This document shows positions 23,790-36,990 of a stretch of 64,000 bases of DNA, piece after piece (position 1 is the stretch's first letter; the number at the start of each line of letters is the position of its first letter). The DNA is from Cristatella mucedo (lineage: Eukaryota > Bryozoa > Phylactolaemata > Cristatellidae): assembly GCA_009760855.2 (NCBI GenBank), contig WPIO01000005.1, positions 10,374,501 to 10,438,500 of the forward strand. Direction: 5' to 3'. The notes under the pieces were generated by a model. That model saw only the letters and a program-made list of their open reading frames with translations. It searched no databases and was not told where the DNA came from. A program made the position numbers and the translations under genes.

Positions 23790-24330
23790 ACGCCGATCTC
23801 GACCGTTTTGCTTTGACCGACACCTGGTTGAAATCGAGGAACAGCCTGACCTTAACCGACGCCACGGAAACCGGCTTCTCTTTTTCCACACCCCCAGATC
23901 TACGAAACCATCGTTGCACGTTCCTCCCTCAATGGTAGACCGTTACATTCCCCTCGAAGCAGTCTTTTGAATCTCTTGTTTTTAGTTACTCCGAACGAGC
24001 AGCCTATGGTGGCAGTACTCTGTCACCATAGATACCACATCTTTCTTTATCTCAGATTTCTCTGATCTCATTTCGATTGCAAGTGAAAGAAGTCAGTACT
24101 TCCTCATTATGGGTGATTTTTAAATTCATTTTGGTAACTTAACTGAAGCCTTAAATGCAAAATTTCGTGCACTGACGGACTCTTTTCCCCTCTACGGCTC
24201 ACGTAAATTACCCACTTACAACACAGGTCACACACTAGATCAAACATTCCTCCCCAAGATTTCGCTATCGTACCATAATACTACCGAGTTCTTCTCATCC
24301 GGCTAAACGCGGCTCTCGCTTAGTTTACAG
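23790..24330 (+). pseudogene. LINE-A AP-type endonuclease domain, broken
   Basis: Conceptual reading gives DLDRFALTDTWLKSRNSL and TDATETGFSF (matching the ALTETWLK...DATPVGF region of EN) and later FLIMGDF, a stop, IHFG. In the AP-endonuclease fold, GDFN is a conserved active-site motif. Here the Asn codon is a stop (24121-24123). Downstream, FRALTDSFPLYG and THTLDQTFL-like sequence match EN in the 47020 copy. In element biology the domain nicks target DNA; this copy is inactive. Confidence 0.75.
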
Positions 24331-24679
24331 TGTGTGGTCTCCTCAGCGTCTAAAGTAACCGGTGAATTGTCGTCCCCAAGACCATAGACATCGAAGCTGT
24401 GTCTGTAAAACTGTCTTATTCGCCCTTGCTACTCAATCCTTCAACCGGCTTGCCATCCTGTCACTAGCTCCCAGGCTAGCTCTTAAACTAGCGTCCCTTG
24501 TGGCGATCTAACTGATCGCTTCTCTAACAGAGAGTCCACACTCAAGGTAGCTGTACCCCCTCTGGATTCGTGTTCCTTAACAAATCCAATCAGAACTTCT
24601 CTCCCTTAGTTTTGTGCTGAGCCTCAATGTCTACATTCAAGTAGGGCCACGAGTGAGCTCATCCTGAAACTCATCTCAC

Positions 24680-26440
<1,761 letters not shown>

Positions 26441-26713
26441 GTCCTTTGCGTGCTGACGCTGTGAATGCTACCAGACACCATATTTTCATGTTGACGCTAA
26501 GCATGTTACGTCTAACCATGTCATCATGTTGAGATTGAGCATGCTAAAACTAATCATTTGATCATGCTTTTTGCACAGCATATGTTTAGTGCCTAGAAAG
26601 ACTTAAATTTGTCTGATGGTGCTATACTAATTTATTACTATTATAATTTATATTAAGGCTAACAGCAAGGAAAATTCATGAAACCGCCATCCGTTAAATT
26701 AAAATACTATTTA

Positions 26714-27555
26714 CAGTGGTACATCGGCTTACGAGTGTCTCGATATACGAGTTATTCGAGATACGAGCTGTCTCTTGGCCGATTATCTGCTTTGAGTTTC
26801 GAGCTAAAATTCGGGTTACAAGCCAGCTTCAGATATTCCACTGCTAGTTGCCGCAGCGAACGCCACACAACGTGTGGTTACTCACGCCAATAAGGGTAGG
26901 GCAGCGAACGATGTTCCATCGCAAGACGCCGCCCTACGACCCGGGTGTGACGCCATGCGCAGGGCTGTTGGTTCGCTCCCAGATAGACTCGAGCGAGCCA
27001 TCGTAGTACTTGGACGCACAAGATGGCCAGACGCCGGTGTTAAATTCGACTACGGCAGGAAAAGCTAAGTATTCACTGTACTCTATTTAGGCAGTATCAT
27101 CGTGTGATAGTTCATCGCATAACTGATAAAAATCCGTGCATCCTCATAAAGGTCCTGCTAATAAACTGAAAGCGAGGAAAGCCAGGCTAAAAGGGTAAAA
27201 ATCGGAGAATAAGATTGAGTTATTCATTTTAGCCTTTCCATTTTAACTCTATTAGCATCTTCTAGTTGTCTGATATCAAAGTTACTCTTGTAAATTAGGA
27301 TTAATAGCACCCGTTTATTGCAAGACTTTCTACTGTATCCTTTATAAAACAACATTCGTTATTTATAAGTACATTTTTTATTTTAAAAACGCTTGACAAA
27401 AATCGCAGTTTTTTTGGGTTCCGGAAGGTATTAATTGCATTTCAGATCATTTCAATGGGGAAAATGGATTTAACATACGAGTAATTACATAGGATACATA
27501 CGAGTTACGAGCTCCGGCACGGAACGAGTTGAACTCGTAAGCCGAGGTACCACTG
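26714..27555. mobile_element. Mariner-type non-autonomous DNA transposon, 842 bp
   Basis: The left end CAGTGGTACATCGGCTTACG (26714) and the complement of the right end (CAGTGGTACCTCGGCTTACG, ending 27555) form terminal inverted repeats. Inside them are repeated TACGAG motifs on both sides (ATACGAGTTATTCGAG left; CATACGAGTTACGAG right). A TA precedes the left end and CA, a decayed TA, follows the right, as expected for Tc1/mariner-type insertion. The CAGTGGTACCTCGG type of terminus is known from mariner/Tigger-like elements. No transposase frame is visible inside, so it would need proteins supplied in trans. Confidence 0.85.
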
Positions 27556-29328
27556 CAGTATACATTACTTGATAATCTGGAAGAAATTCAATCTAGCCAG
27601 AAGCATTTGCTCAACTTCAAGATTTCCCTCGCGAAATGAACTGCCCAGGACTTGTCTTGATCCCCTACAGGCGTACCAAAGTATGCTTTTTAGCCTTCGC
27701 ACATCTCATCGTCAGACGCTGTCGCTGATTGCCGTTTAGCTTTCGTCTTTTTTTAAGCGACCGAGGTCGTGGCCATTGCAACTTTTGGTGCAGGCGAGAC
27801 GGTTGAGCTGGTGCTGAAGTTACAAGTGAAGCGATGCTGGGGATATTTCTTCTCAATTGCCACCTGGCCCTAACGAGCCACGACCCGTTAACTCTTCATC
27901 GGCTGATTCGTCAGCGAACAGTCCGACGGCATGAAGCGGTCAGATGGCGGAGCTTCACTTCACCTTCACCTTGAACAGTCTGCCGAGCATGCTGCTGGTT
28001 GACGCGGCAAACTTTTGGTCTTTGCTATGCATACTCAATGTATTTGTGTTTGGTGCAAGGGTGGACGGAAGATGCAGTAAGGCCAACTCATGCAACGCAA
28101 GGCTCGGCCCGCTTCAAGTTAACTCTCTGTAAATAATCCAATAAGTCGTGTAAATAAACCATAAAACGATTCGTCGCGGTGGCTTGGTTGCTGCGGGTTG
28201 CGATAGCACTGCAGCTCTTCGTCGCACAACTGACTGCCGGCCGACCAGGGTGGAAGCATTTGAAACCAGTTAGCGACGGGCTTGCGATTACTAATGAACC
28301 TCGCACATCTGCCGTGACGAGTAGCCCGAGGATCGATGCGTCCTTCATTGGCGAGTATCCCCACTTCATTGTTACGTTTCGCCATTAGCGGAAGCCAGGC
28401 GAAGCAATGTATCAGGAAGGAGCCGTGGATTAGCCGATGCACAGCGTGGGCCCGTCATTCAGCACTCGAGACCGGGCGTGCCGAGCTCTATGAGTGACCC
28501 GTAGGCCCAGTATCAGAATGCACTCAGAAGACAGCGGCCACATCTGTCTATTTCTGAAGAAGCGTAGGCAGCGAGAGGAAGTTCATTCGTCCCGCGTGCA
28601 TTTAGGCCGAGTCAATCCTCTCGTTTCTTCGGATCGGATAGATTGCACCAACGTCGTCACGCTCAGGCCTCCGCGCCCGTTGACTCCCAGTCGTTCATGG
28701 CTATCGCTGATTAACTCCCCCCCCCCCAGGCTACCTACCCAAAGCAGCTGCTTACGCGCGGCTAGCGTATTGCCGCAGCTGCGCAGCGGTGGCCAGCAAG
28801 CGTCTGTGCGGCTTAGAATGCCATTAAATTTCCAATCGCACGTTCTCCTGCCGCTAGCTATTTAAACCGAGCTGCTGCTGCTGCTGCCCCATAATGGCAT
28901 CGCGTCTCAGCTCCGCCGGTGGCAGCAGCTGCAAGCACTAGAAACTCGTAAGAAGGCGCGGGTGGCGGGCCGGCCTTTCCTTACCTTTCAACTTTTTTTC
29001 ACGTGCATCCCCTGCGCAGCTTGTGCGCCGTCGCAGCACGCCGCTGCAGCGGCGTGCTTTCGCGGCGGCTGGCTCGAATGCTTCACCTTCGGCTGTGGAC
29101 TTACCCTCCCCACCCACCGGTATCCCTCTTTCGACTCCTCTCCAAGTATTCCTCAGCTCCGATCGCGGTCCGGCAGTCTTCTCTCGATCGAATGCTCGTC
29201 GGTATTACTTACTTAATGCCCCGAGTTTGCTTACCTAAACTTAAAGCCGGTGAGCTGGTTTAGGGGCACTCGAGTAACTAGCTAAATGTCACCACTCCGG
29301 CCACTCGCAACTCTAAACAAAACAAATC
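27556..29328. other. GC-rich stretch, no gene established
   Basis: From about 27850 the sequence is CpG-rich and contains short simple runs: a poly-C at about 28729-28737 and (GCT)n at 28870-28886. Many overlapping frames (for example 28494-28865 +, 28119-28442 -) reflect composition. A promoter or untranslated exon is possible but not shown. Confidence 0.4.
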
Positions 29329-29497
29329 CTAGCTGATTAAACAGGCTCTTTTTGTATAGCGACAGAAGAGCCTTTACGGCTATCGCCACCGCTTGCAGTG
29401 GCGATAAAGGATCGCCCACCGCAGGAATCGAACCCACGACCTCGGGACCGAGGTCGTGAAAGCAACCGCCTTACCTAGTGTGCCATCACGGTTCACC
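29329..29497 (-). mobile_element. tRNA-derived SINE, copy S2
   Basis: Best-preserved minus-strand copy. The head ends at 29497 (complement GGTGAACCGTGATGGCACAC). The B box GGTTCGATTCC is the complement of about 29425-29435. The tail CTAGCTGATT is at 29329. Between the boxes, CACGACCTCGG (29435-29445) and CCGAGGTCGTG (29448-29458) are perfect 11-base reverse complements. Confidence 0.88.
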
Positions 29498-30106
29498 ACT
29501 CTACAGATGACAAGGAAATTATCCTGTCAGAGACGCGGCGTAGCGAGATCGGCACTAGTGCCCGCCCGTAGGGCCGAAAAGGAAGCGCTCGCAACCACGC
29601 CAGTCTTGGCTGATTCGCGGCCAATACTTTTGAAGCCCCGAGCCTGGCGTCGCGACTAACGACTTGTTAGAGTAGAGCGAAAACTCGCTGCTAGGCAGAC
29701 GGTGGCCGAACGCCAAGGGAATGAACAGCGCCCATACCAAAATATTGCAACTCTACATTCCTTGCAGTGAGCACTATATTAGGCAACGCCAGGCGTCTTG
29801 CAGCAGTATTGTCGTTCAACAACTCGCGTTCGCGACCCAAATCAACACTTAACAGTTGACTGGCACAACGCGAAAGACTTAACAAAACAACAATTAGCAG
29901 TCGACAATTAGGGCCGATCACAACTCCTCCTAGTTTGACGCCCACGGCTTAACCGAGTGGCTAACATTCGACTTGAGTTTTTAAAGAAAAAAACTGTGGG
30001 TTGTGAACTAACCGTCTCTCAGTCCTTATTATTCAAGAAGTACCAACAGTATGTCGGCGGTCATTATGTGGCTGATCTGGCAAGCTGACATTTTAATTCG
30101 ATCATC
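29498..30106. other. No gene seen
   Basis: No recognised coding frame or repeat. Confidence 0.45.
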
Positions 30107-30180
30107 TTAATAACGATAATCTTTATAACTTGCGCATAGTGCCTACAGAGAACTAGATCTCTTTCTGGGCACTTCGCAGG
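30107..30180 (-). mobile_element. LINE-A 3' tail fragment, degenerate
   Basis: TAATAACGATAAT, then a changed GCGCATAGTGCC block and CAGAGAACTAGATCTCTTTC, corresponding to the complement of the LINE-A terminus. Confidence 0.6.
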
Positions 30181-31462
30181 CACTCTAAAGCTGCGTATAC
30201 ACTACTGACTTTCCTCCTGAATCGCCGACCATTTTGCAGTTTTTACTTTCTGGCTCCTGGTTGGACGAGTCGACCGTTCAAAACACGGCGCTCATCACAA
30301 TACCCCGCGGGCAAAATAAAAATGGCTAACGCTCGTAGGCTCCTGTTACATTGAAGCATTCAGAGCAAGTATTTAAACATGGGATGCTAACGCGTTGTAG
30401 CGTCGATTCAAACCTTTTCTTACACAGAAGACGTCAGTTTATGAAATCCACTAATAAACGCGCAACGGCGCACATTTCTTAGCACTACCCACCTACACAT
30501 TCGTAACTGCACACTTTCCTTATCACTATGCGATTTTCCGAAAACGATTTGTTATATTGCATTGCATTTTTATATTCTTCTCACACTAATCTATAATAAT
30601 GACTGCAGCGGCAAACTGAACTTCTATAAAAGATGGCTTGGCGGCTTTCTGGCGAAGCTCTCATTCATACCAGCCTCCCGCATTAGAGAAGGACGCTGCG
30701 AGCAAGATCAAGTCGGCCACCAGCTTCTCCTGAATCGGTAGTATAGACTTATAACTAAAAGGAAAGTCGGCGTCTGCAAGGATGAAAGTCGATAGTGTAA
30801 ACGGCAGTTTAAAAGAAGCAGGTCATTATTGTTAGTTGTAGCACGAACCGCGGCCGCATGCACCAGAACACAATGGACAATTCCCTGGGATCCATCAAAG
30901 GCTGCAAGGAACAGGTGCGTTTAGCTTCTTTTAAAATCTCATTGAGTCGTGAGATTTCTGAGTGCCAGTCAGAAGTGGGCTCAAGGCCTTGGGAGCACAC
31001 AGACCTGCCAGTAGTGCGGTAGAAAAAATTCCTCCACCGTCCTGGACGCGGTATCCCTAGCTAGGCAGGCCCTAATGTTGACCATGTTAGTTAGTCGCTG
31101 AAAGAGGCAGACGTCACTGCGGCGCAGATGCAGCTTCTAGAAAAGGTCACTTTAGGACGGGAAATCCAGATTTCGTGCAGATTGAAATCAGTTAAGGTCC
31201 TCTATCAGACCTGAACACAGAGTCAGCAGCTCTCAATAACAGCATGATTCTAAACTAGTGTATGAGCTTCTACTGCCTATTCAGTTCGGAAGAGGCGTGT
31301 GAAATTAGGCATGAAACGCTATTAAGGTCGGCCCCGATGGTCAAGGTGTCGTTTCTCTCGAAATATTTATCGCAAAGGGCATACCGGGGACTAATGACGC
31401 AATCTATATCGAGTAAGATTGTCATCATTCAGGATATGCTTTTCTCGATGAGCTTATCTTAA
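30181..31462. other. No gene established
   Basis: A TATAAAAG sequence at 30625-30632 has an initiator-like CTCATTC about 38 bases downstream, but no convincing first exon follows. A short frame near 30225-30300 (LLSGSWLDESTVQNTALI) weakly resembles a LINE endonuclease start. Confidence 0.35.
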
Positions 31463-31532
31463 GTAATAATAATAATAATTCACTTGATAAAGCGCCCTCA
31501 GAGAACTTAATCTCTCTCTAGGCGCTTTAGCT
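31463..31532 (-). mobile_element. LINE-A 3' tail fragment
   Basis: (AAT)n then CACTTGATAAAGCGCCCTCA, CTCTCTCTAGGCGCTTTAG: the hairpin terminus only, 70 bases, with unrelated sequence following. It is a severely 5'-truncated insertion. Confidence 0.85.
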
Positions 31533-31796
31533 ACATGAATAAGCATTCTAAAGGCTTCATAAATGTTTAACCTAAATTTAAAATCCATAATTGTAAAGGT
31601 TCCATTTAAACTATCAAGGAAAAAGATACTAAGCGTGACATGCGGATGCAACTGAGCTGCATTTCAGAAGAAGATTGTACATATTCCTCCCCACACTCGA
31701 GAGCGGTCTCGGGAGACTGCTAGTGCGGGGTGGACTTTTATCAGCAAATTTTGAGAGAAAAGCTGCGTATTTGCTTCTTGCTTAATTTCGTTAAGC

Positions 31797-32088
31797 CAAG
31801 GGATGTCATGACGTCAGTCGGGAGTGAGTTCCAGGCTTTGGCAGCATATGAACTACTTGTGACTTGTCCTTTAAATGCTTATTGGTGCTGACACAGTGCT
31901 TGCTATTACTAACCAAATTTAAATGCTGACAATGTGCACGTTACCACTTATCATGCTATGCTTGTTGACATAGTTCATGTTACAAATAATAAATGCTTCC
32001 TTTACAGCATTTGTAAAACGCCTAGAAACATTTTGAGCTTTCCGAGGGCGCTATAAACGTGTAATATTATCATTATTATTATTGCTAA
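31797..32088 (+). mobile_element. Rearranged LINE-A fragment (inverted ORF end plus 3' UTR)
   Basis: From 31797 to about 31856 the sequence is antisense to the LINE-A C-terminal ORF (GACGTCAGTCGGGAGTGAGT, GGCAGCATATGAACTA). From there to 32088 it is sense 3' UTR with the tail GCCTAGAAACATTTTGAG...GGGCGCTATAAACG and (ATT)n. The internal inversion is like those produced by twin priming, or two insertions have merged. Confidence 0.65.
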
Positions 32089-33150
32089 TGCTTTTTCTTT
32101 TTACCTACCCATGATTTCATGCCGGAAGGTACACGTCTCAAAGACTAGAGCGACTAAATGTTCTAGGTGCTCCAAGCTGCTTGACCGCGGTGCTTCCGCG
32201 GAGGAAGCTCAGTTCGTCGAACGCCACGCAGAAGGTGATCATGTGCAGGGAAAGCCTTGCCTGCGCCGACAAATACTAAGCGCAATGTGCATCATCATCA
32301 CTTGTCAGCGGCGGCCATGAGTGGTCGGCTTGGGCCGGCGAAAGGGTCGTACATTCGGTCCAATCGAAGAGTTGGCAGCAGCGGACGACAACCGAGGCAC
32401 TAACGAGCCGATAGCTTGTTGCTCGCGCCAGTATTTCACCGACGAGTTCTATTATAGCTCAACCGCGGTTACGTCAAGGGCGACAGCAAAGGGCGAACGA
32501 AGGACGAAGCGCATCGCTGGACGTCCGATCGAGCAGTGCGAAAGAGTTGAAACCGCTTATTTGCACAGCTATCTTAGACTTGATGCCATCTATTCTTCTA
32601 TGACTCTGCGGTGGGCCATGCAAGGGCGGTTAACATCTCGCAATGGCCGCTTTCCAGGAGCCTCGCTAGCGGAGGTTCGGCGCAAAGCGGCAGCTCACCC
32701 ATACATTTATCTATGCATATATATGAAACTATAAGCGGGGACCCGGGTCCCCAAAGGATCTGGGTCTCGCAAAAACTATAACGCCGCGAAAATTAGTCAC
32801 GTAGACCTCGTTATAGGCTCGATCGTCTTCTTTTGTCAATAAAAAGCAATACCGCGATCAAAGTTCACTTTTTATTCTCTACTTGTTCGCAAAGAAAGAC
32901 AAGAGTGAGGTCTGGCCAGGCTGTAGAGTGGAGTATTTTTCTTCGTCTTCAGGCGCCTGGGCTTTGTCTTCGGCGTATCGACATCAAACGTCAGTTTTTT
33001 CTTTGCGAACTCAGTGTACAGCGCCGTGAGCGAATGCGAAAACTGCGTTGGCGTCCTCGGTTTTTAACATGACAGGTATAGCTGAACTTGAGGTTTTTCT
33101 ATGATTTTGAATATTTTCTAGAAAATAATCAATTAATTCACTTTGAGTTC
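32089..33150. other. GC-rich stretch with an uncharacterised frame
   Basis: A 137-residue open frame at 32321-32734 (+) contains Arg-rich sequence and no recognised domain. GC content and lack of splice or signal context make it doubtful. A 16-base perfect palindrome (GGGGACCCGGGTCCCC) lies just after its stop at 32737-32752. Confidence 0.35.
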
Positions 33151-33154
33151 AGGT

Positions 33155-33156
33155 TC

Positions 33157-33192
<36 letters not shown>

Positions 33193-33272
33193 ATATATAT
33201 GTGTGTGTGTATATATATATATATGTGTATATATGTATATGTGTATATATATATATATGTATATATATATAT
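33155..33272. repeat. (TA)n/(TATG)n microsatellite
   Basis: About 118 bases of TA repeats mixed with TATG and GTGTGT runs, ending one base before a SINE head. Tyr/Ile-rich frames through it are artefacts. Confidence 0.95.
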
Positions 33273-33273
33273 T

Positions 33274-33441
33274 GGAGACATAATGGCTTACTAGGTAAGA
33301 CCGTTGCTTTTCATGACCACGGCCCCAAGGTCGTGGGTTCGGATCCTGCAGTGGGCGATCCCTTATTGCCACTGCAAGCGGTGGTAATAGCCGTCAAGGC
33401 TCTTCTGTTGCTATACAAAAAAGGCTGTTGAAATCAGCTAG
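33274..33441 (+). mobile_element. tRNA-derived SINE, copy S3
   Basis: Plus-strand copy with the head GGAGACATAATGGCTTACTA (33274), A-box-like region, B box GGTTCGGATCC (33336-33346), body, and tail TGCTATACAAAAAAGGCTGT...CAGCTA (to 33441). CATGACC (33312-33318) can pair with GGTCGTG (33329-33335) between the boxes. It is framed by a TA microsatellite on the left and a TATG/GA microsatellite on the right. Confidence 0.9.
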
Positions 33442-33459
33442 TATGTATGTATATATATA

Positions 33460-33508
33460 GAGAGAGAGAGAGAAAGAGAAAGAGAGAGAGAAAGAGAAAG
33501 AGAGAGAG
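33460..33508. repeat. (GA)n microsatellite with AAAG units
   Basis: Short GA run with GAAAGA interruptions between a SINE and a LINE-B fragment. Confidence 0.9.
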
Positions 33509-33611
33509 TCTCACAACTGCATCTCCAATTAAAAGAGCAAAGTCTCTTAGTCTGGCCGTAGGCTTGGATGGCCCGTGAGTAGCAGTTGGATTTATCGCAG
33601 GTCAGTTTGGG
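33509..33611 (-). mobile_element. LINE-B internal fragment
   Basis: Complement encodes remains of the [16 protein letters not shown] region of LINE-B (compare 5440-5530). About 100 bases remain, with both ends lost. Confidence 0.65.
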
Positions 33612-33778
33612 TAAATGGGTATGCCGTGACCCGTAGCCGCCGCACTTCATGACCTAGGTCTTGGGTTTTGTTATTGCAGCCAGCAATTAATTACTATCCA
33701 GTCCGTGAAGAGCGATATACGTTATTCATCTCCTGCCCGCTAGATTAAGGAGGCTATTAAATCAGCTAAAATTGATTA
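33612..33778 (+). mobile_element. SINE remnant, degenerate
   Basis: Weak head (TATGCCGTGACCCGTAGCCG), a TGACCTAGGTCTTGGG segment where the inter-box palindrome and B box lie in other copies, and a recognisable tail (GGAGGCTATTAAATCAGCTA at about 33749-33768). The middle is replaced or very diverged. Confidence 0.5.
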
Positions 33779-33894
33779 TTTTAATCAATTAGGATTCGCA
33801 GCAATAAAAAACCCATAGCTCATGCCGAGGATACTCAGGTGGTTTGCCGCTCGGAGAGAAGGCGTGGCGTTGCGAGACAATGTTATTGCAGTTA

Positions 33895-34246
33895 CACAAA
33901 TCTTAAATCTTCGGAGACCGTGCCTCTAGCTCGTATGCTCCATAAGCCTGGAACTCACTCCCGACTTGCGTCACAACATCTCCATACTTATCCATATTTA
34001 AAAAGAAATTAAAGCCGCATCTGATTCGTTATTTATGTCCTTATGCACGCTGAAACTGTGCATGCTACCACTAACAAAACTTGCATGCTGACCGTGTGCA
34101 TGTCACCCTCAACCATGTAATTCTTGCTGTTTGCTGAGCATACTACCGCCAACCGTTCGATCGCGCTTTCTTTGCAGCAAATATACTTGAATGAGATTGA
34201 ATTCCATGAGATGGGTATATCAAATGCATTATTATTATTATTATTA
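33895..34246 (+). mobile_element. LINE-A 3' fragment
   Basis: Starts in the C-terminal ORF (GGAGACCGTGCCTCTAGCTC) and runs through the 3' UTR to GAATGAGATTGAATTCCATG and a (TTA)n tail. It abuts a long minus-strand LINE-A copy that lacks its own 3' UTR, so one copy appears to have disrupted the other. Confidence 0.8.
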
Positions 34247-34601
34247 CAAATCTGATGCATAGGTAAACGATTATATTCCGAAAAGCGAGTGGTACTTTGC
34301 TTAACCTGAATGGGGGTAAATCTTAAATGAGCCAAAAAATGGAGACAGAAATAAATGTGACTAACTAAACCCTGAAGGCGACGCATTGCTTGACAGGGGG
34401 CCAACATAGGTTATTGAGAAATGGAGTGATGTGGCAACTTTAAAGCTCACGGCAGACACGCCTAGGTGCAAAGTTTTTCACAGGCTGTGAGTGCCTGATT
34501 GCACCGACCAGTAGGCCAGCAAGCATTTGGTAAAAGAAGTCGAGACGGTATGTCGCATATTCATGGTCCAATTTAAATATGGTATCATCGTCTCAACAAG
34601 C

Positions 34602-35537
34602 CTAAATGTAAGCAATGTTATGTAGCTTAAAGTGAGCAAACAAGACTGTGGAGCTGATCTGGTCGTCTAGTGAAAGGTCACTTTGAAACAGGACATCTAG
34701 ATTACGTGCAGATACAACAGAAGATATGTTGGAAGAGCCCGTTTTGAGCGTTAGGTTTTCAAGTTCAGAATCACACATGATTTGCCAATAATTTGTAAAT
34801 TGATTTTTCACCATTTAATTAAAGATAGTTTGTTGCCATTAATGCATGGATCTGATCAATACGTGCAGCAAGGGAGTAGAGAGAGTTCGACGTGCTGGAG
34901 AGCTGGGAAGAATCAAAGCAAAGGTACCACCGAGTGTCATTTTTGTAGAAATGAAAGCCTAGATAGTGCTTGAGAATCACATATGTAAGAGGGAGAGTAT
35001 AAACCATGAAAAGAACTTGAAAAAGCACGTAGCCCTGAGTTACCCCATATTTAAGAGGTTCCTCGGATGATATTTTATTTTTCGATTCAAATCAATATTC
35101 TGGAGTCTCCCACCGAGATATGTATGAGCTGGACCATTGCAGAACAGTGCCAGTGACACCCATATTAGATGGGAGGTGCTCAAAAAGAACTTAGTGATTA
35201 ATAGTATAAAAAGCTGCCGAAAGATCGAGAAAAACAAGCAGAGAGACCCCAACAATGTTTGCTATCTAAGAAGGTCATTATACACCTGAAGCAAGGCTGA
35301 TTCTGCGGAGTGATTAGCTTTAAAACCACACTGGAACTTAATAGCAAGGTTTGAAGTTTCAATGCGCGAGTTCAGATAGTATTCCACGGCTCGTCCTAGC
35401 GTCTTTGATAGGAAAGGTAGAAGAGAGACTGTGCGAAACGTGCTCAAATTCTTTTGGTCTAGCGTTGCTTTCTTGATCCGTGGCCTGACTACAGCCTTTT
35501 TAAAAGATGCTGGGACACGACCTGAGGCTAATGACAT
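34602..35537 (-). pseudogene. LINE-A reverse transcriptase, broken, catalytic residues lost
   Basis: Frames in order: SLASGRVPASFKKAVVRPRI and STFRTVSLLPFLSKTLGRAV (35537-35262); a block corresponding to FDTIDH but reading FYTINH (Tyr codon complement of 35206-35208); VLFQVLFMVYTLPLTYVI and FHFYKNDTRWYLCFD (35028-34819), where YADD has become YKND; and NLTLKTGSSNISSV...FQSDLSLDD (34814-34602). The frame breaks between each part. Both catalytic Asp blocks are altered. Confidence 0.85.
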
Positions 35538-36109
35538 ATCTATGACCTAGGTTGCATGGCAGCAGCAGATCTATACATAGTGGCTGCAGCAGATGTGTAT
35601 CGTAGAAGCAGGACAGTGGAAATATGATCAAAAGGACTAGATGTTTTTGCTTGATTTGGATATGAGCTTCAGAGCGACGTCATTAATTTCCTCCTTGATT
35701 GGAAACATTGAGGTACTGCACGAAATTTAGGGACAGGATTCCAGGGGGCTCCTGCAATCTTAGATATGGACTCCCTGATCCTTTCTAATGTGCTGAAAGG
35801 AACCTAGAGAAGCGATCCGCTAGATTATCTCAAGGATCACTAGATAGCTAACCTGGGAGTGGTTAAGGAGATGGTTGATCATAGACACCACCCTTTTTGG
35901 ATTGTGCATACATGAATCGCCAATTAATGTAAAAGCTAGACTAGGCATTTTTTTTAGGACGGATCGACACGATTTACTTTATTCCGCGTATGCCTGTCGA
36001 AAAAAGTAAGTCTTGATCTTTTCTATGCTTTTCAAGCTCGCTCTTAGTAGACCTAACAAGTTAAATGTCTGCATTAAACAAAAAGCCCGTCTGTGCGAGG
36101 GCACACAGT

Positions 36110-36990
36110 TCGCTTAGGCAGAGGTGCAAACTCTTCGAGAATGTCAGCTAGTGTCGTGCTTTAGCCATCTACTAATGATGACAGGTCAGAAGGGGGATTG
36201 AGCAGCAGACGCGAGGCTGATATTCTCGCACGGATTGCATCGATTTCGAGGGTTTGAGGTTCCACGATTCACAGGTGATTTTAGATGAGGAGGAGAATGA
36301 AGAGGGCACACATTGTAAACTGAATGAGATCAGATCTGTATGCAATCAGATAAGCAGGATTTGGTAATAATTAATGATGATAATTTGACCTTATGTAGAA
36401 AATTTGGTCGAGTGTGTGACCCTTGATGTGAGTAGGGCCGTGCACATCGTCCTTAACAGATAATGAGTCAATCAGTGCACAAAATTTGGCGCTGAAGGCG
36501 TCAGATAAGTTATCAAAATTAATGTTAAAATTACCTATACAGAGGAAGAATCAATTTCTTGCACACAGACACGAAATGAGATCAGAAAAATCTGAGATAA
36601 AGGAGAGCTTAGAACCTGGAGGACGATGGACTGCTATCAAAATTGGTAGCTTGTTGGTGGGTGAACTCAAAATAGTAGATCTGAAAGACTGTTTTGAGGG
36701 GACTGCCAGCGGCTAGAAATTGAAGGACGTGCGTGTAAAAATTGCGAATCTACCTCTAGTTTTTATTGATGTATGGAATTTAAAAGAAGGAGAAGCCCAC
36801 TGGAGTTGCATCTTTAATAGTCGGAAAGTTTACCAATTTTAGCCAAGTTTGTAGGTCAAGGCGAGCTGATCGAGGCCCTTTTCAGGAATAAAGTCGCTTA
36901 TTAATAAGGGTTTGTTGTACACTGAACGAGGATTCCGAAAACCAGCGTTAAGTTGGGCCGCAGGAGTCATTAGCAGTAGAGAGTTTCACA
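36110..36990 (-). pseudogene. LINE-A AP-type endonuclease domain, broken
   Basis: Minus-strand reading across frames gives an N-terminal SVYNKPL-like block (about 36930), DFIPEKGLDQLALT (about 36880), TIKDATPVGFSF (about 36800), a region antisense to the open frame at 36486-36716, and then a THIKGHTLDQIF-like block (about 36420). Matching parts are seen in the 47020 and 23790 copies. Stops and small gaps are frequent. Confidence 0.7.

Noticed and set aside
30205-30310. LLSGSWLDESTVQNTALI resembling a LINE endonuclease start
   Set aside because: Too short and without downstream EN motifs; not distinguishable from chance.
30625-30670. TATAAAAG with initiator-like sequence
   Set aside because: Spacing is long (38 bases), and no plausible first exon with start codon and donor follows.
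32737-32752. 16-base perfect palindrome GGGGACCCGGGTCCCC
   Set aside because: Real, but a single short GC palindrome in GC-rich DNA is not unusual enough to claim a function.
33336-33346. B box suggesting a functional tRNA gene
   Set aside because: The sequence does not fold as a full cloverleaf with acceptor stem, and the same head plus tail recurs at several loci, so it is a SINE.
33088-33431. Tyr/Ile-rich frames on both strands
   Set aside because: They come from the TA/TATG microsatellite next to a SINE.
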